Positions 50,901-59,332 of a stretch of 64,000 bases of DNA are shown piece by piece. Under the pieces are notes generated by a model. The model was not told where the DNA came from and did not search any database. It saw only the letters and a list, made by a program, of their open reading frames with translations. Both the position numbers and the translations under genes were made by a program. Position 1 is the stretch's first letter. Every line of letters begins with the position of its first letter. This stretch comes from Saxidomus purpurata (Eukaryota > Mollusca > Bivalvia > Venerida > Veneridae): assembly GCA_022818135.1 (NCBI GenBank), contig JAFMSR010000016.1, positions 10,367,761-10,431,760 on the forward strand. Reading direction: 5' to 3'.

Positions 50901-52622
50901 CTCTCGCATTTATAAATGAAACTGGTTTCTTATTCCTGTTTCCAGTTTCTTCCTTTTCTTCAACTTCTTCCAATTTAACATCAGCTTTAGTAATTTCTTC
51001 TGTCACATTGACCTCTGAAGTTCTTAAATTAACTATGTCCAAGTCATTTTCCCTATCATTCAAAGTGGTTGATTTATTAATAACCTTTTCCTCTATTCTT
51101 TCTTCTGATAATTCTTCTGTTTTTCTGAACGGAACAGTACTTTCAGGACTTTCAGTTTTACTATGATTTTTTACATCGTTTTCAGTATCTGTTAACACAT
51201 CATCAATGGAAAAAAGCTTCTGTTTTGGGGTTTTCTTTGACTTGACTGATTCCTCTTCTTCTTTCTCCGTATGTTTGGTAAGAACTTTTACTGAGTCAGA
51301 AAACTTTCTCTGTGGAAGGCTCTGACATTGCCATGGAATACATCTAGCAACCTGAAAGATTTAACAAGACAGTGACAGATGAGGCTATCAAAGTGCATCA
51401 AAGCATTTCACTTAGATTTATATAATGCACTGATCCATACATTCAAAGATGACACTACCTTTTAATGGTCTGACATAACTTCACAAAAGAATACATCACA
51501 ATGGCATACATGCATCACACATTCAATGGCATACATGTATATATGCATGGCATACCTGCAAACATGTAAAAATCAGGTCCCACGGTATATACCTTGAATA
51601 AGGATGATGGACCATAAGCACATCTAACAAACATACATGTAAGTACAATGTATTTGCCTTCTGGAAACAAATGGCCAAACATTTAATTAAAGTGACAGCA
51701 CATTTTTTTCAAGTAAAAATCCAGCTGAATATGGTGTGTGACAAAAGCGGAGGAAAAATAGCTTTTAACCCAATACACCAAACCTTCACGCTACCAGTAT
51801 GGAAAAAAACTTTCCAAATATGATTTTCGTATTGACTGGGAGAGTCAATTTAAGAAAAAGAACAACTGCATGCAGGGTTGCTTCCCTTCCATTCAATCAC
51901 TAACAACAAAACAACTATCATTTTTCAGCCGATTTTTTATATCTAAAGCACAACTTCAAATACTAGTGCGGCATAATCATTAATTTAACATATTTAAATG
52001 AACAGCAACCAAAAACTGCTTTTTAAACGTCACCAAAAATACACTATGTGCAGTAAGATGCGCATAATGTCACTTTAAGGTTAAGAAATCTACAAAAAGG
52101 TTTCTATTTACTTATTATAGGATCCAGAGTGCAAGTATCAATTTTTAAATACTATTTCTGTAACCATAGCAACCTTAACATTTTGTCCAACAAAAAAGGG
52201 GGAAAATCTAAAACATGCCCTCTATCCACATGCCAATTTCTATAATTAACCTAGCTCTGATACTGTCTCGGGTAGTGTTGGCTCCAGTCTTCTCAGATGG
52301 AGGACAAAACCATTCTGTGGATTCAGTATTGCTAAATAGATGGAAGGACTGTATTACTGAGCTACTGCAGAGTATCTTAAACTTTTCTACCTCTTATAAC
52401 AACCACAATTTTTGTCCAACAAAATAGAAAAAATAAGTTTTCGCAAATAAAATCACTCTAACAGTTCCTGTCAGTGAGACTGTAAGTAAATGATAATGCT
52501 TTTCGGCATCTAAAATTACTGGAAACTTTACGAAGTACTAGGATATTTCTCACCTGTCTCTGAGCAGTCAAAAGTCTCTGTCTCTCCTTTAGGAGTACTA
52601 ACATTGGCCGACTGCGATACAT
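41793..52622 (-). CDS. TBRG4: FAST kinase domain-containing protein, FASTKD4/TBRG4-like (10 coding exons)
   Basis: Seen: ten minus-strand exons with GT-AG borders join without a phase conflict: 52554-52622, 50638-51351, 48903-49049, 47072-47807, 46515-46652, 46175-46194, 45995-46112, 45105-45171, 44204-44327, 41793-41912. They total 2253 nt (750 aa). Residues 1-40 are rich in Arg with almost no acid, as in a mitochondrial presequence. Residues ~45-200 are charged low-complexity. Alpha-helical repeats with a FAST_1-like stretch lie at ~440-505. FAST_2-like sequence containing TKYGYVIDFEIFVD crosses two splice junctions. A RAP domain (~672-735) ends in VPYIEW. Known: FASTKD proteins act in mitochondria on RNA stability and processing; FASTKD4 stabilises certain mitochondrial mRNAs. 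Family placement is strong; FASTKD4 rather than another paralogue is inferred from the helical-repeat spacing. The long exon-2 linker makes it longer than the vertebrate protein (about 630 aa). Introns hold two TTAA MITEs and several repeats. No AATAAA lies close to the stop; the first seen is near 40821-40826. Confidence 0.87.
41969..42140 (+). repeat. Possible degraded tRNA-derived SINE
   Basis: GTGGTATCGTGGCAAAGTG resembles box A and CTGGTCCATTCCCC a decayed box B about 40 bp on. Intron 9 of the FASTKD4-like gene. Confidence 0.3.
43000..43797 (+). mobile_element. AACAAGA-hairpin repeat, degraded tandem units
   Basis: It begins AACAAGA with the stem AGGGCC-ACA-GGCCCT. Roughly five units with TTTTGACCCCAGA..CC, CAAACACCTTTGCAAAT and CTCTAGAG follow, ending ...ATTTATCGATCCTATCTCC...AGTGGAGAAAAAAC. 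It lies in intron 9 of the FASTKD4-like gene. Confidence 0.72.
44204..44327 (-). CDS. TBRG4: FASTKD4-like exon 9 (RAP domain, first part)
   Basis: 124 nt, from acceptor GATTTCAG|AGTGTG to donor CTAT|GTAAGT. It encodes (K)VWIKILDYGSFLHSD through LRHLKSEQDAAIVY. This matches the beta-strand, loop and 'lkxRxLe..g..vv' pattern of RAP domains and joins in phase 0 to VPYIEW in exon 10. Confidence 0.87.
45105..45171 (-). CDS. TBRG4: FASTKD4-like exon 8
   Basis: 67 nt, from acceptor GTTTCAG|ATTTTG to donor CAAAA|GTAAGG. It encodes (D)FEIFVDKKLKAVRLDS to DGMQ, with two bases of the next Lys codon carried over. Phase fits both neighbours exactly. Confidence 0.87.
45995..46112 (-). CDS. TBRG4: FASTKD4-like exon 7 (FAST_2)
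   Basis: 118 nt from acceptor TTTTCAG|TTGAAG to donor ATAG|GTTTGT. It encodes LKSAPLVGLAKVV... to ...TKYGYVI plus the first base of an Asp codon completed by exon 8. The resulting YGYVIDFE is the signature at the end of the FAST_2 region. Confidence 0.88.
46175..46194 (-). CDS. TBRG4: FASTKD4-like exon 6, inferred 20-nt micro-exon
   Basis: A pyrimidine-rich stretch ends in TTAAAG at 46195-46200. It is followed by 20 nt and then CAG|GTAATG. Twenty nucleotides is exactly what restores phase between exons 5 and 7, giving ...TRK-DISLKLQ-LKSAPL.... No other segment I found in this intron does so. Inferred from phase and splice signals only. Confidence 0.55.
46515..46652 (-). CDS. TBRG4: FASTKD4-like exon 5
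   Basis: 138 nt. The acceptor CATTTCAG|ACCAAC supplies the last two bases of an Asp codon begun in exon 4, and the donor AAAAG|GTAATT leaves one base over. It encodes DQPAYLKDIVQKKMLSLYG to ESVTRK. The next clear exon (45995-46112) needs phase 0, so joining directly would hit a stop; this is why a micro-exon is proposed between them. Confidence 0.85.
47072..47807 (-). CDS. TBRG4: FASTKD4-like exon 4 (helical repeat core, FAST_1 region)
   Basis: 736 nt, phase 0 in and phase 1 out. The acceptor is TTATTCAG|TTGGGC and the donor AAGG|GTAAGA. It encodes LGKKRLIENIEDV... through ...QDSIK. There are successive amphipathic helices: ARKQLSSRPVHFDVVKLKN, then LPILLSCSRIGWNHRNL, then VTDVQHASVIMSLGNLNL. 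This is the periodic arrangement of FASTKD helical repeats and FAST_1. The first codon is TTG (Leu), part of an internal exon and not a translation start. Confidence 0.9.
48144..48330 (+). mobile_element. AACAAG-type repeat start, degraded
   Basis: AACAAGCGTGCCATAATGGCCCTATATCGC is a decayed AACAAGA plus GGGCCAT-ATGGCCC stem. It lies in intron 3 of the FASTKD4-like gene; the downstream extent is unclear. Confidence 0.5.
48903..49049 (-). CDS. TBRG4: FASTKD4-like exon 3
   Basis: 147 nt (49 codons), phase 0 to 0, from ENPEDNQIAYTIL to KRKEAYM. It joins exon 2 (...LDYFIK) to exon 4 (LGKKRLIEN...). Its acceptor ATTATAG|GAAAACCC lies inside the first unit of a 39-bp minisatellite (49043-49297), so further copies of the same acceptor lie just upstream. 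The donor is ATG|GTAAAC. Confidence 0.8.
49043..49297 (-). repeat. 39-bp minisatellite, 6 units plus a partial one, carrying splice acceptors
   Basis: Units start at 49043, 49082, 49121, 49160, 49199, 49238 and (partial) 49277. On the minus strand each contains a T-rich stretch then TTATAG or TTACAG|G, the same arrangement as the acceptor of FASTKD4-like exon 3 in the first unit. The unit is 13 codons, so phase is preserved across units. Confidence 0.93.
49355..49773. mobile_element. TTAA-flanked MITE, family A copy 2
   Basis: 419 bp with perfect ends AGTGACATTATG(C/T)(A/G)CA inverted at each side and TTAA at both borders. It lies in intron 2 of the FASTKD4-like gene, just upstream of the splice-site minisatellite. 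A G-rich run near 49700 is a local expansion. Confidence 0.92.
50035..50068. repeat. (AAT)n microsatellite
   Basis: Imperfect AAT/AAC triplets in intron 2 of the FASTKD4-like gene. Confidence 0.8.
50395..50540 (+). mobile_element. AACAAGA-hairpin repeat start
   Basis: AACAAGA followed by the stem GGCTGC-AGT-GCTGCC (one mismatch). The rest is short and diverged, in intron 2 of the FASTKD4-like gene. Confidence 0.45.
50638..51351 (-). CDS. TBRG4: FASTKD4-like exon 2 (linker and N-terminal helices)
   Basis: 714 nt, phase 0 to phase 0, from acceptor TTTCAG|GTTGCT to donor AAAG|GTAAGT. It encodes the rest of the basic leader (VARCIPWQ...), a Lys/Glu/Ser-rich low-complexity linker, then helices with ...RVLNILNSCF... 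and ...DLLNILDYFIK that start the folded region. The linker is poorly conserved in composition and explains the unusual protein length. Confidence 0.85.
51691..52074. mobile_element. TTAA-flanked MITE, family A copy 3
   Basis: 384 bp, same family, TTAA at both borders; the left terminus has lost a few bases after AGTGACA. It lies in intron 1 of the FASTKD4-like gene. Confidence 0.92.
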
Positions 52623-52683
52623 TATAGATGCTGCCAGGGAACACCTTCTGCTATTAGTGTTACTTCGAGCACATTTTATGTTC
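52554..52683 (-). CDS. TBRG4: FASTKD4-like exon 1 (start codon and presequence)
   Basis: The acceptor TTTCAG at 52684-52688 opens the exon, so 52623-52683 is 5' UTR and an upstream non-coding exon is expected. The chosen start is the ATG at 52620-52622 (MYRSRPMLVLL...). It is the only ATG in frame with the exon-2 reading frame inside this exon, and it gives an Arg-rich, acid-poor leader. An earlier out-of-frame ATG in the leader opens a 4-codon uORF (MCSK, stop). The donor CAG|GTGAGA ends the exon in phase 0. Confidence 0.75.
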
Positions 52684-52879
52684 CTGAAAGCAAACAGAAT
52701 CAGTTTGGAAATAAACACGTTGATCTTAATTTATAATAATATATTTATATTCTTAATTGCAAAAACAAGTTCTTAAAAACTTAGATTAATTGCTCTCAAG
52801 ACTCATTCCAGCATGTCCAGACGGAATCAACCTTGAAGAGAGAGAGAGAAACAACATAGAGTTATTTGTGTCTACCGCC

Positions 52880-52955
52880 ATGGCATTGGTGGAGATCAAT
52901 TTCAGAACCCTTGGATCCGGAGTTGAAAGCGCTACCACTGTGCCACAAAAAATTT
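52880..52955 (-). repeat. Possible degraded tRNA-derived SINE
   Basis: The minus strand has GTGGCACAGTGGTAGCGC (box A-like) and GGGTTCTGAAATT (weak box B). It lies 5' of FASTKD4-like exon 1. Confidence 0.3.
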
Positions 52956-53500
52956 CCACATAATACAGTGTAGTTTAATTCTAGTAATACTCAGGCATGT
53001 TTATTACTATTAGTGTTGAAATCATAAAACAACGGAGAAGCCGAGTAACAGCAACCATTAACCATTTTCACCACAAGTTTGATGAAAATGGCTTTAAGAA
53101 AAAATTTAATGTATGAAATATCTTAAGCTCAAAGATTTCTTTTGCCAAATATGCTTTTTCTACATGGCCTCTTGCTATAAATGTATTATAAATGGTGTTT
53201 TACATGTTCAATACTTTTTACTTTTGAATCTACTTTAAGTATATACAATGTACATGTATGTACTGTGGGGTGATTTTAACCTCTTAACAGCCTTTTTAGT
53301 CCCCTAAATTTCTCTAAAAGTAGTGTACACCTCATAATAGCACATTGCCACACTATAAGGCAAATTCATGAGGATGCCAATGTTGATATGAGGTTACTAG
53401 TCTTTGTCCAAAAAAAAGGACCTTACGAGGGTTTAAGGCATTCAGTGATCAAATTTTTGAGAGCACATAATTCAGTGCAGCTAATTCTCAGTTTAGAAGA

Positions 53501-54000
53501 NNNNNNNNNNNNNNNNNNNNNNNNNNNNNNNNNNNNNNNNNNNNNNNNNNNNNNNNNNNNNNNNNNNNNNNNNNNNNNNNNNNNNNNNNNNNNNNNNNNN
53601 NNNNNNNNNNNNNNNNNNNNNNNNNNNNNNNNNNNNNNNNNNNNNNNNNNNNNNNNNNNNNNNNNNNNNNNNNNNNNNNNNNNNNNNNNNNNNNNNNNNN
53701 NNNNNNNNNNNNNNNNNNNNNNNNNNNNNNNNNNNNNNNNNNNNNNNNNNNNNNNNNNNNNNNNNNNNNNNNNNNNNNNNNNNNNNNNNNNNNNNNNNNN
53801 NNNNNNNNNNNNNNNNNNNNNNNNNNNNNNNNNNNNNNNNNNNNNNNNNNNNNNNNNNNNNNNNNNNNNNNNNNNNNNNNNNNNNNNNNNNNNNNNNNNN
53901 NNNNNNNNNNNNNNNNNNNNNNNNNNNNNNNNNNNNNNNNNNNNNNNNNNNNNNNNNNNNNNNNNNNNNNNNNNNNNNNNNNNNNNNNNNNNNNNNNNNN
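53501..54000. other. Assembly gap of exactly 500 N
   Basis: A conventional fixed-size scaffold gap; its true length is unknown. It may hide the 5' non-coding exon or promoter of the FASTKD4-like gene. Confidence 0.99.
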
Positions 54001-54843
54001 TGGGTTACTTACATGAAAAATATCCAATTTTTGTGCAAGTTTCCTGACAAAGTCAAATGATGAAATTATTCAAACTGGCACTTGTTTATTAGTTCAATGT
54101 CTCCTCCAGATGCTCGACCATAGAAATAGTTGAGCAGTTCTTTCAATCTTACACATCAACAGTTTATAACACATCACTAAATTGTGAAGTTCACATGCTT
54201 GAGTTATGGTTTAAGGTAGAGCACTTTCCCTTTAATGTATACTGTGTTTGTTTTGGTCGGGATGTCATAATATTGTAGTATACTGACACTAAAAATTCAC
54301 GTAAAGAGAACTATAAATCAGTGAATTATTATAAAGAGCGGATACATTTTGAAACATATTCTTGCTAGTTGACGAACAAAGACTCTGTGACAGATTCAGT
54401 GGAAATAAAGAAACTAAAACATAGTTTATACCATATGATCAACATGCTCTTGTTGTAAAAAATTTTGTTTACCAAGCCATATAAAATACTGAAAGACGCT
54501 CTTATTGTCTTTACATATTTTTTCAAATTATGTATTTGATACAGAAAAATTAAACAAAATTATGTTAATAATGGTGTTAACTATGTTTTAGTTTCTTTAT
54601 TTCCACTGAATCTTACGTATACCTGATTAAACATTTTTTTATGGAAATTATTAAGACTTAAAGGTAGATCTGTCAAAATTTCAAACTCCTAAATAGTTGT
54701 ACATGTACAGTAATACCCCTTTTAACTACAGTTTCATCCTGTCAATTGGTCGGCAGCTTGTTAACTGTGTTACGGGCATTGTTTATAGTGATTGTGTTAT
54801 TGATTATATGTTGATAGTAATTCAGTATTTTAAGTTTCAAGTC

Positions 54844-54963
54844 ATGGCATGCATTCTCCTTTAACATTATCCACAGTGTTACTTGCGTTATTTTCCTTTC
54901 CGGAGGTTTCCTGATTACGTGTGTGATTTGATATGTCTGTTATGCAGGTGTCAGCAGTGTCGG
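54844..54963 (-). repeat. 120-bp duplicate of zinc-finger coding sequence (copy 55491-55610)
   Basis: This stretch matches 55491-55610 with three mismatches in 120 bp. The source encodes residues ~371-411 of the zinc-finger tail. The copy lies in the same orientation about 360 bp beyond the stop codon and is not in an open frame with flanking coding sequence. A recent local segmental duplication or a retained exon fragment. Confidence 0.93.
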
Positions 54964-55276
54964 GTATTGTTTTCCATAAACTATGTAAATACGGACACCT
55001 TATTAAATAGCTTTTGTTATTGATTTAGATACTTGACCTTTGAGTTACATACCCCACTACGTTGTATATTACTAAAATTGAAAACTGAACTGGACCATGG
55101 CTCCTTGATCTGGTTGTTGGTTTTGTTTGTTTTTATATATCAAAACATCTGCTAGAACTTGAATTTCATTTACATGTTATTGTGTAAATCAATATTTTCA
55201 AAATATTTACAGTACAAAATTAATGTAATCGTAAAACAATGTATAAAATCCTATTTCGGTAAGAAATTCAATCTTT

Positions 55277-55282
55277 TTTATT
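55277..55282 (-). promoter_or_regulatory. Poly(A) signal of the zinc-finger gene
   Basis: AATAAA on the minus strand, 36 nt after the TAG stop, which implies a very short 3' UTR. Not confirmed by any transcript evidence here. Confidence 0.45.
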
Positions 55283-55317
55283 GTTGAAACCATTTAGCCC
55301 TTTGTCCTGCTTTAAGC

Positions 55318-56721
55318 CTAGCGTCGCTGTAAAATGGCTTCTATAGAATGATCAGTGAATATAGCTCTATTGTTTGATTCTTTGCTGTCTATTAATACCC
55401 CTTGTAAAGATTTGTGGTTCAAAGTACATCCACTCTGTTTAGAAGGGATATGATTTTGCACTGGTCTACATTTTTCTGTGCAGTTTTCAGATGGCATGCA
55501 TTCTCCTTTAACATTTTCCAAAGTGTTACTTGCGTTATTTTCCTTTCCGGAGGTTTCCTGATTACGTGTGTGATTTGATAAGTCTGTTATGCAGGTGTCA
55601 GCAGTGTCGGAAGCTTCTCCGCGGTTGGCTTTAACTTTATTCGAGTTTTGTTTGTCTTCACGGGAATTCATGATACCGTTAGCTCTGTTCTGTAGTTTAG
55701 ACTTCTCGTGAATCTGCATATGTCTTGCACAATTAAATTTATTCGAATAGGCCCTTCCACAAACACCGCACCGAAAGGCGCGATCACCACAAGAATATAG
55801 CATGTGCATGACAAGAAATTCTTCTCTTTCAAACCGTTTCTTGCAATTTACACACTTCGTTTCACCTTCTTCTGTATGACTGGCCATGTGCCTCGGCATA
55901 TTTTTGTTAGAAGAAAATGTTTTCTTACAAATATTGCATTCGACTTTGTGTTTTTGCATATGTTTATTCAAAGACTGCACAGTGGAAAATATCCTCTTGC
56001 AAAGTGTACATTCGTTACTATGTTTTATAAGATGTTCACGTAAGCGTACTATTCTGTCAAAACATTTATCACATTTAGTACAGGCGTAAGGGCGTTCACC
56101 CGTATGTACGTTCATGTGCAATTGAAGACGCTGACGGTTATTGCTTTTGTAATTACACACAGGGCAAGCAATCCGCTTTGCAGTATGGTTCTTTTCATGC
56201 TGTCGTAGATGGTGCATTGTAGCAAAAGCTGCTCTACACCTCTTACACGAATACGGACGCCCAGCCTTATGGTTATGCACGTGCAGGTCAAATGATTTTT
56301 TCCAACGTATTGATTTGTTGCATATAGGACAGCGGAATTTTTTATCTGTATGTACATGTTTATTCATATGTCTTTTCATTGCATCCAGTGATGTTGCTAC
56401 ATAATCACAGTGTTTGCACGAGTATGGTTTCTCCCCTGTATGAGCTCTTCTGTGGAGTTTTAAGTATTGGCGTTGATTGAAGGATTTCTTGCAATAATTA
56501 CACTGGAATGGTTTTTCTCCAAAATGACTCAATAAATGAGATTGGAGGACATCGATTCTGGTGAAACTTTTGGAACAAAGATCACAGTGGTAGTCGTTAT
56601 CTTTTCCGGTGATATTGTCCTTTCCGGTGTCATTGTCCTTTCCGGTGTTATTGTCCTTTCCGGTGTCATTGTCCTTTCCGGTGTCATTGTCCTTTCCGGT
56701 GTTATTATTTTCGAGCTTCAT
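55318..56721 (-). CDS. C2H2 zinc-finger protein, 11 fingers
   Basis: 467 residues. Residues 8-43 are six TGKDND-type hexapeptides. Fingers at 44-66, 72-94, 100-122, 129-151, 157-179, 184-206, 212-234, 236-258, 260-282, 288-311 and 316-338 each show C-x2-C...H-x3-H. Finger 10 ends in Cys (C2HC; H-x4-C). Linkers TGEKP or TGERP occur after fingers 2 and 6 and are degenerate elsewhere. Residues 339-467 are a hydrophilic tail rich in Asn, Ser and Lys with no recognised domain. The frame is open further upstream, but a strong acceptor, a long pyrimidine tract then TTTCCAG, ends directly before the ATG at 56719-56721. I therefore start there and expect an upstream non-coding exon. Likely a nuclear DNA-binding protein; orthology not assignable. 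No KRAB, BTB or SCAN domain is seen in this exon. Confidence 0.88.
   Translation of the reverse strand: MKLENNNTGKDNDTGKDNDTGKDNNTGKDNDTGKDNITGKDNDYHCDLCSKSFTRIDVLQSHLLSHFGEKPFQCNYCKKSFNQRQYLKLHRRAHTGEKPYSCKHCDYVATSLDAMKRHMNKHVHTDKKFRCPICNKSIRWKKSFDLHVHNHKAGRPYSCKRCRAAFATMHHLRQHEKNHTAKRIACPVCNYKSNNRQRLQLHMNVHTGERPYACTKCDKCFDRIVRLREHLIKHSNECTLCKRIFSTVQSLNKHMQKHKVECNICKKTFSSNKNMPRHMASHTEEGETKCVNCKKRFEREEFLVMHMLYSCGDRAFRCGVCGRAYSNKFNCARHMQIHEKSKLQNRANGIMNSREDKQNSNKVKANRGEASDTADTCITDLSNHTRNQETSGKENNASNTLENVKGECMPSENCTEKCRPVQNHIPSKQSGCTLNHKSLQGVLIDSKESNNRAIFTDHSIEAILQRR
56593..56700 (-). repeat. 18-bp coding minisatellite, 6 units
   Basis: Six uninterrupted 18-bp units encode TGKDND with single changes (D to N, D to I). 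The reading frame is kept because the unit is six codons. It forms the N-terminal tract of the zinc-finger protein and is a candidate for length polymorphism. Confidence 0.95.
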
Positions 56722-56739
56722 CTGGAAAGGAGAAAGTAG

Positions 56740-56790
56740 TAAAAATGAAAGAGAGGGAGGGAGAGAGAGAGAGAGAGAAGTAAAGAAAAA
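56740..56790 (-). promoter_or_regulatory. Polypyrimidine tract before the zinc-finger coding exon
   Basis: On the minus strand this is a long CT-rich microsatellite about 20-70 nt upstream of the TTTCCAG acceptor at 56722. It probably serves as the polypyrimidine tract for splicing into the start-codon exon. Confidence 0.5.
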
Positions 56791-56849
56791 AGAGGACCAA
56801 ACTGGTCCCTTGTTGTTCGTATGAGCTAATTGTATTAATGCGCTAAATA

Positions 56850-57022
56850 CAGTAAACTCCGTATATAGCAAAATTCCGAATATAAGGAACACATTTTTTT
56901 CGTGCCAGAGATTTCTTTCTTTATCTTTTTCATATGAAACTGTTATATGGATATTACAAACTCCGGATATAAGGAACACTTTTAACTGGTCTCAAGGAGT
57001 TCGTTAAAACAGGAGTTTACTG
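56850..57022. mobile_element. pogo/Tigger-like MITE, copy 2
   Basis: 173 bp, CAGTAAACTCCGTATAT to GGAGTTTACTG, flanked by TA. It lies 129 bp 5' of the zinc-finger start codon, in the upstream intron or promoter region. Confidence 0.85.
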
Positions 57023-57189
57023 TATCTGCTGTTCATCTAGTATGTCATTGTAGTACTGAATAGTACTAAAGACTTTAATAGTAGTAATAGTACTGAACTA
57101 TATTGTAGTACTGAATAGAACCTAACAACTGGAAACAAGTAGTACAGTACATTGAAGTACTCTACAATGCATTATTGTTCTATAGTATC

Positions 57190-58530
57190 CAGCACATAAC
57201 GACTCCAGAAATAGCGAAATTCCGGATGTAAGGTACAAGTTTTCGGGTGCCGAATGTTTTCCCTGGTTTATTCATACAAAGGTAGGCACATTAAAACCGC
57301 ACTGTCCGACGGTCCGCCTGTTTATCTGCCTGTCCACCCGCGCCCAAAATGTGCAGGCTAAGAGGATATGGAAACAATATCATTATATGTGACAGTAAAT
57401 TCTCTTTCATGTCATTCATTCCGTATGTCTTGTGTGGCTATTTTGGGTCTATGTGGCTAAATGTGGAACAATGATAGAGAGAACAACAGGATAGCCACAC
57501 AACTGCCAACTTTTAGTCCATCCGTGCACCCGCCCTTACATTTTTTCGTGTCCGGGCTTTAGCTTTTGCATGCATTGAAGGATTTTAGAATCACTTGGCA
57601 CAAATCAACGGTCAAGGTCACACTTAGAGTTTAAAGATAATGGAAGCCTGTATATATGCACACATTCGTGTCCGGACTGTAACTTTGTCACGCATTGAAA
57701 GATTTTGAAAAAACTTGGAACAAATATTCAGCACATCAGGATGATGTTTCGCGTCCAATACCTACGTCCCTACCTCAAAGGCTAAGGTCACACTTACAGT
57801 TTAAATGTACTTATGGAATCCTGTATAAAAGGTAATGGAATCCTGTATAAAATTACATGCCACAATTGTTGAGCACATGGTACTGATATGTAACATACAG
57901 AGTGAAGTGAGGCTTGCTTTTCAGGCACTTCCCAGGTACTGCCAGGACCTGGTTTGGAAGCCCACGCGAGATTTAATTCCTGACTTGGCCTAAATTTAGT
58001 TCTGGTTTCTTTCATTTAGATTGTAGTCCCGGCCGACCCTGTGATTTCTCTCCGGGTGAACTTGTCAAGACTCCTGACAGGACAGATGAAGATACAATGG
58101 AATCTGGGTATAAATTATCACAGATGCTTGGGGTCTTGACCTCACCCCTTAGGCCTGACCCTCGCCCCTCCTTTTCCCTGGCACTTCTGCAGTAGCTTTT
58201 TTATCGTGAAGGTCAATGCCACACGTACAGGTTAGACATTTTAGAATCCTGTATATATATAGAATATGTTCATGTTTGGATTGTACCTCAAGGATTGAAG
58301 GATTTTAAAATGAATCGGAACAATTGTTCCGCACATGGAGATAAAGTGTCATGCACAAGTATTGTGCCCACACCGCACAAAGTGTGAGACACCTCCTTGG
58401 GGGCATTCATCACTTACGAGAGACAGCTCTTGTTTAAATATAAAAACGCATACAGATAGATAACATACTTCGAATATAAGAAATAAATTTGAATGATCCC
58501 AAGGTGTTCGTTTAAAACGGAGTTAGATAT
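57190..58530. mobile_element. pogo/Tigger-like MITE copy 3, split by another repeat
   Basis: 57190-57279 carries the left part (ACTCCAGAAATAGCGAAATTCCGGAT) and 58440-58530 the right part (CTTCGAATATAAG, then GTTCGTTTAAAACGGAGTTA). The middle is replaced by the 57280-58436 repeat. Borders are approximate. Confidence 0.65.
57280..58436 (-). mobile_element. AACAAGA-type dispersed repeat nested in a MITE
   Basis: On the minus strand it starts AACAAGAGCTGTC (58436). It contains repeated segments with CGTGTCCGGACTGTAACTTTG, GCATTGAAGGATTTT and AAGGTCACACTTA, typical of bivalve dispersed repeats with internal tandem units. The GGTCAAGGTCA-like runs recur at 62640-63060. Confidence 0.75.
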
Positions 58531-58925
58531 AGTGGTATTGTAACTGTATTATAGGATAATCTAATACGCAGTAGAACTGTACAATGTAGTTTACATTTGT
58601 GCTGTATAATGGTACAGTTCTGACGAGTTATGAAGCATTGCTCAGTACTTTAAATCTTCGTACTGGTGCATGCTTTCCTTATTATGTTTTATTAATTAAC
58701 AATCAGATTAGATATGCAATCTTAAGAAAACTGGATAGAAAACTGCTCGGCTCATGGCACTAAAGCTTCAGCATGAGTACTGTTATAAATGTTTGATATA
58801 TGTATGTATTTTTTAGTTTTATTGTTGGTACCGGTATAACCCATATGACCAACGGCCCAAGACGAGTTTAGTTGTTTTAGGTTTCGGGGGCTAGTGCAAA
58901 ATACAGAGCGCGTCACTTTTCAGAA

Positions 58926-59101
58926 GTTCTTAAACATGCCCGGTGTACAACACAGATACACCGAACCTCGTTTTTAGGGCTTATCCGAAAGAAAATAAGT
59001 TATGCTATAATGCTATATGTAGTGGAGTAGCGGGTGATCGAACCTGTGATCCCTGGATTACAAGTCCAGCACGTTAACCACTGAGCCACTGGTCCGCTCC
59101 T
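58926..59101 (-). mobile_element. tRNA-headed SINE, copy 1
   Basis: The minus strand starts with a tRNA-like head: box A TGGCTCAGTGG, anticodon stem-loop CTGGA-CTTGTAA-TCCAG (anticodon TGT, threonine-like), box B GGTTCGATC. A ~75-bp body follows ending GGGCATGTTTAAGAA. The body is shared with 59333-59493, so this is a SINE and not a tRNA gene. Confidence 0.75.
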
Positions 59102-59332
59102 GTGTTTGATATGATTTACCATGACAGCTAATTATAACACTGATAAAATGAACACGTTTGTAACACTCTCATTTTTATGATGCATTGTATTTTGTTTTAG
59201 TGAAGCGTTTAAAAAAATCGCATGCATGTAAATATATTGAAGATGCGTCATACATCCTTGATTGAAAACTGTATATTTTAAGGAGGCAGATTTTCTTTCA
59301 TTTTAAATTTATCAAAGTATCCATTGTTTATT

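Noticed and set aside
53388..54047. Reading frames running across the N gap
   Set aside because: Open only because unknown bases carry no stops.
56722..56979. Longer N-terminus of the zinc-finger protein
   Set aside because: The added residues look like translated intron (CT microsatellite, hydrophobic junk) and a strong TTTCCAG acceptor lies directly before the inner ATG.
59020..59101. Functional tRNA-Thr gene
   Set aside because: T-stem pairs poorly and homology to a second copy continues through a non-tRNA body, so it is a SINE.
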